Below are positions 4,547 to 5,948 of a stretch of 5,948 bases of DNA, one piece after another. Within the stretch, counting starts at the first letter, position 1. Every line of letters begins with the position of its first letter. The notes below the pieces were generated by a model that had not been told where the DNA came from, made no database searches, and saw nothing but the letters and a program-made list of their open reading frames with translations. The translations under genes were made by a program, and so were the position numbers. The stretch comes from DAOTXL01 sp034434895 (GTDB taxonomy: Bacteria > Chloroflexota > Anaerolineae > JAAYZQ01): assembly GCA_034434895.1 (NCBI GenBank), contig DAOTYI010000207.1:1-5948 (forward strand), given 5' to 3'.

Positions 4547-5233
4547 GTGGGTTGTAACGGTTCCGACATCCGTCGTCTGATCCTGGCGTCAGGTTCGCCC
4601 CGGCGGCGGCAGCTGATATCGCTGCTGGGTCTGCCCTTCAGCATCAAAACGGCCAGGGTGGATGAAACGCCGCTGGCCGGTGAACCGCCGACCGAACTGG
4701 TGCTGCGGGTGAGCCAGGCCAAGGCTTTTGCCGTGGGCAGTGCCCGGCCTGATGAGCTGGTCGTCGCCGCCGACACCATCGTGGCCGTGGACGGCCAGGT
4801 GCTGGGCAAGCCGGCCGATCCGGATGAGGCAGTACGGATGTTGCGCCTGCTCCGTGGCCGATCACACCTGGTCTACAGCGCCATCAGTGTGTGGCATACC
4901 ACCAGCCGGCGCATGGTCTGTGGACTGGCAGAGAGCACGGTCTGGATGCGCAACTACAGCGACGAGGAGATCGCGGCCTACGTGGACAGTGGCGATCCTC
5001 TGGACAAGGCGGGGGCCTATGCCATCCAGCATCCGGGGTTTGACCCTGTGGCCCGCGTCGAGGGCTGCTGGCTGACGGTGGTGGGCTTGCCTCTGTGTCA
5101 CCTGGGGCGGATGCTTTCCGGCCTGGGCGTGGTCATACCGGCCTCCGTACCACGGGCCTGTCAGGCGTTCAACCAACGCGCTTGTACCCTGTCCCCCGCG
5201 ATTCTGAGAGGAGCATCTGAATATGGAGTGTAA
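4547..5233 (+). CDS. maf: Maf family nucleoside triphosphate pyrophosphatase
   Basis: A 228-aa homologue of Maf/YhdE, which hydrolyses non-canonical or pyrimidine nucleoside triphosphates to monophosphates and has been linked to division arrest. Visible motifs are ILASGSPRRRQLI (12-24), VDET (38-41), VVAADTIVAVDGQVLGKP (72-89) with the catalytic Asp76, and the family hallmark DSGDPLDKAGAYAIQ (147-161). VEGCWLTVVGLPLCHL (171-186) ends the core. Residues about 187-228 extend beyond the usual 190-210 length and carry C204 and C213. The GTG start at 4547 is chosen because the conserved core begins only 11 codons later; the ribosome binding site is weak (AAGAAGG too close), suggesting coupling to the HIT gene. 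The 3' end overlaps the next gene by 11 bases. Confidence 0.9.
   Translation: MGCNGSDIRRLILASGSPRRRQLISLLGLPFSIKTARVDETPLAGEPPTELVLRVSQAKAFAVGSARPDELVVAADTIVAVDGQVLGKPADPDEAVRMLRLLRGRSHLVYSAISVWHTTSRRMVCGLAESTVWMRNYSDEEIAAYVDSGDPLDKAGAYAIQHPGFDPVARVEGCWLTVVGLPLCHLGRMLSGLGVVIPASVPRACQAFNQRACTLSPAILRGASEYGV
5207..5213 (+). promoter_or_regulatory. Ribosome binding site of the DUF6485-like gene
   Basis: AGAGGAG lies inside the 3' end of maf, 9 bases before the ATG at 5223. It supports this small overlapping gene as real. Confidence 0.7.
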
Positions 5234-5420
5234 TCAAAAGCGCAACCTGCAACAGTGCACCTGCACCTACGAACCCTGTCCCCGCAAGGGCCTGTGCTGC
5301 GAGTGTATCGCCTATCACCGGCAGCAGGGCGAACTTCCCGGCTGTCTCTTCCCGCCGGCGGTGGAACGCACCTACGACCGCTCCATTGCCCGCTTTGTGG
5401 CCGCGTATAGCCGTCGGTAA
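5223..5420 (+). CDS. Small Cys-rich protein, DUF6485-like
   Basis: A 65-aa protein with eight cysteines (C3, C12, C14, C19, C25, C26, C28, C41), including CTC, C-EPC and CCEC clusters, then the charged motif YHRQQGELPGC and ERTYDRSIARF. From memory this pattern (MECN...C.CTYEPCPRKG.CCEC..YHR..GELP.C.FP) is that of DUF6485, an uncharacterised family. The cysteine spacing suggests metal (zinc or iron-sulfur) binding, though no cofactor is established. A good AGAGGAG element supports the start at 5223, and the overlap with maf indicates one message. It sits between Maf and MutM, so a link to nucleotide or DNA damage handling is possible but unproven. Confidence 0.82.
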   Translation: MECNQKRNLQQCTCTYEPCPRKGLCCECIAYHRQQGELPGCLFPPAVERTYDRSIARFVAAYSRR

Positions 5421-5424
5421 GGCC

Positions 5425-5448
5425 CATTCGCTCATTCGCTCATTCGCT
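5425..5448 (+). repeat. Three tandem copies of CATTCGCT
   Basis: The 8-base unit CATTCGCT is present three times in perfect tandem in the 38-base gap between the DUF6485-like stop and the mutM start. The array ends 10 bases before the mutM ATG, so it replaces much of the normal ribosome-binding region. A non-triplet tandem repeat here can change copy number by slippage and alter the spacing or structure of the leader. Confidence 0.8.
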
Positions 5449-5458
5449 AAGGTTGGGG

Positions 5459-5948
5459 ATGCCAGAGCTGCCAGAAGTCGAAACAGTAGCCCGGGGGTTG
5501 CACCAGGCGCTGGCAGGACGGACGATCCGTGGGGTGGTGGTTTTGTGGCCGCGCACAGTAGCCACCCCGGCGGTGCAGGAGCGGATCGTGGGGCGGCGGG
5601 TGCAATCGGTCTCGCGGCGTGGCAAGTATGTGGTCATCAGCCTGGATCAGGGCTTTGTGCTGGTCCATTTGAAGATGAGCGGTCGGCTGCACCTGGTCCC
5701 GGCCCAGACCCCCCTGCACCGGCACACCCGCTTCTTCCTGGACCTGGATGACGGCCGGCAGTTGCGTTTCCAGGATGCGCGCAAATTCGGGCGGTTGTAC
5801 CTGGTAGACGATGTGACAGAGGTGACCGCCCGGCTTGGGCCGGAGCCTCTGGCCGACGAGTTCACCCTGGATGAATTTCGTCGTTTGCTGGCGCGGCGCT
5901 CGGGACGGCTCAAACCGCTGCTGCTGAACCAGTCATTCCTGGCCGGGG
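5459..5948 (+). CDS. mutM: Formamidopyrimidine-DNA glycosylase MutM/Fpg (3' truncated by window)
   Basis: The first 163 codons of a bifunctional DNA glycosylase/AP lyase that removes 8-oxoguanine and formamidopyrimidines. It starts MPELPEVET: after Met removal Pro2 is the nucleophile and Glu3 the acid. RRGKYVVIS carries Lys56, the family's conserved active-site Lys. LKMSGRL (71-77) with M73 and the loop QDARKFGRL (105-113) with R108 and F110 match the residues that fill the void left by the flipped base. LGPEPL (126-131) follows. The helix-two-turn-helix and C-terminal zinc finger lie beyond the window. No stop or frameshift is seen to base 5948. The ribosome binding region is weak (AAGGTTGGGG), directly after a tandem repeat. 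It is probably the fourth gene of the HIT-Maf operon. Confidence 0.95.
   Translation, partial: MPELPEVETVARGLHQALAGRTIRGVVVLWPRTVATPAVQERIVGRRVQSVSRRGKYVVISLDQGFVLVHLKMSGRLHLVPAQTPLHRHTRFFLDLDDGRQLRFQDARKFGRLYLVDDVTEVTARLGPEPLADEFTLDEFRRLLARRSGRLKPLLLNQSFLAG

Overview
The window is GC-rich (clearly above 60% by eye). It holds three transcription units and no rRNA, tRNA, CRISPR array or insertion sequence. Gene content suggests a thermophilic or environmental Chloroflexota bacterium (Anaerolineae/Caldilineae-like). The hints are a two-domain protein disulfide oxidoreductase, a cytosolic glutaredoxin-PDZ fusion, a Maf protein with a Cys-containing tail beside a HIT protein, and TGTGnTATAnT promoters. 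This placement is an inference from composition and family flavour, not a database match.

Region 1 (1-2107, minus strand) is a peptide-maturation-type operon. In transcription order it has a 200-aa protein made of two PqqD-like domains, a 97-aa single PqqD-like protein, a 371-aa radical SAM/SPASM enzyme whose start overlaps the preceding stop by 4 bases (ATGA), and the first 24 codons of a further gene that leaves the window at base 1. The visible N-terminus of that last gene resembles a second radical SAM enzyme. One or more PqqD domains plus two PqqE-like SPASM enzymes is the layout of the poorly understood SynChlorMet (Scm) cassette. No obvious precursor peptide lies in the window.

Region 2 (2108-2358) is a divergent control region. 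It has a strong promoter facing each way, a perfect 12-bp-stem palindrome between them, a pair of TGTCAAAT direct repeats on the minus-strand promoter, and a TACCCC-TGG-GGGGTA dyad at the start of the plus-strand transcript. The dyad looks like a CsoR/CstR-family operator.

Region 3 (2359-4062, plus) is a thiol-redox operon: a small CoA-binding Rossmann protein, a two-domain protein disulfide oxidoreductase with CQFC and CPYC sites, and a glutaredoxin fused to a PDZ domain. It ends in a hairpin terminator.

Region 4 (4054-5948, plus) starts at an extended -10 promoter whose -35 overlaps the terminator T-run. It encodes a HIT-family protein, a Maf nucleotide pyrophosphatase, a 65-aa Cys-rich DUF6485-like protein, and MutM/Fpg, which runs off the right edge. 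HIT, Maf and MutM suggest nucleotide housecleaning and oxidative DNA repair. The DUF6485-like protein sits between them with no known role.
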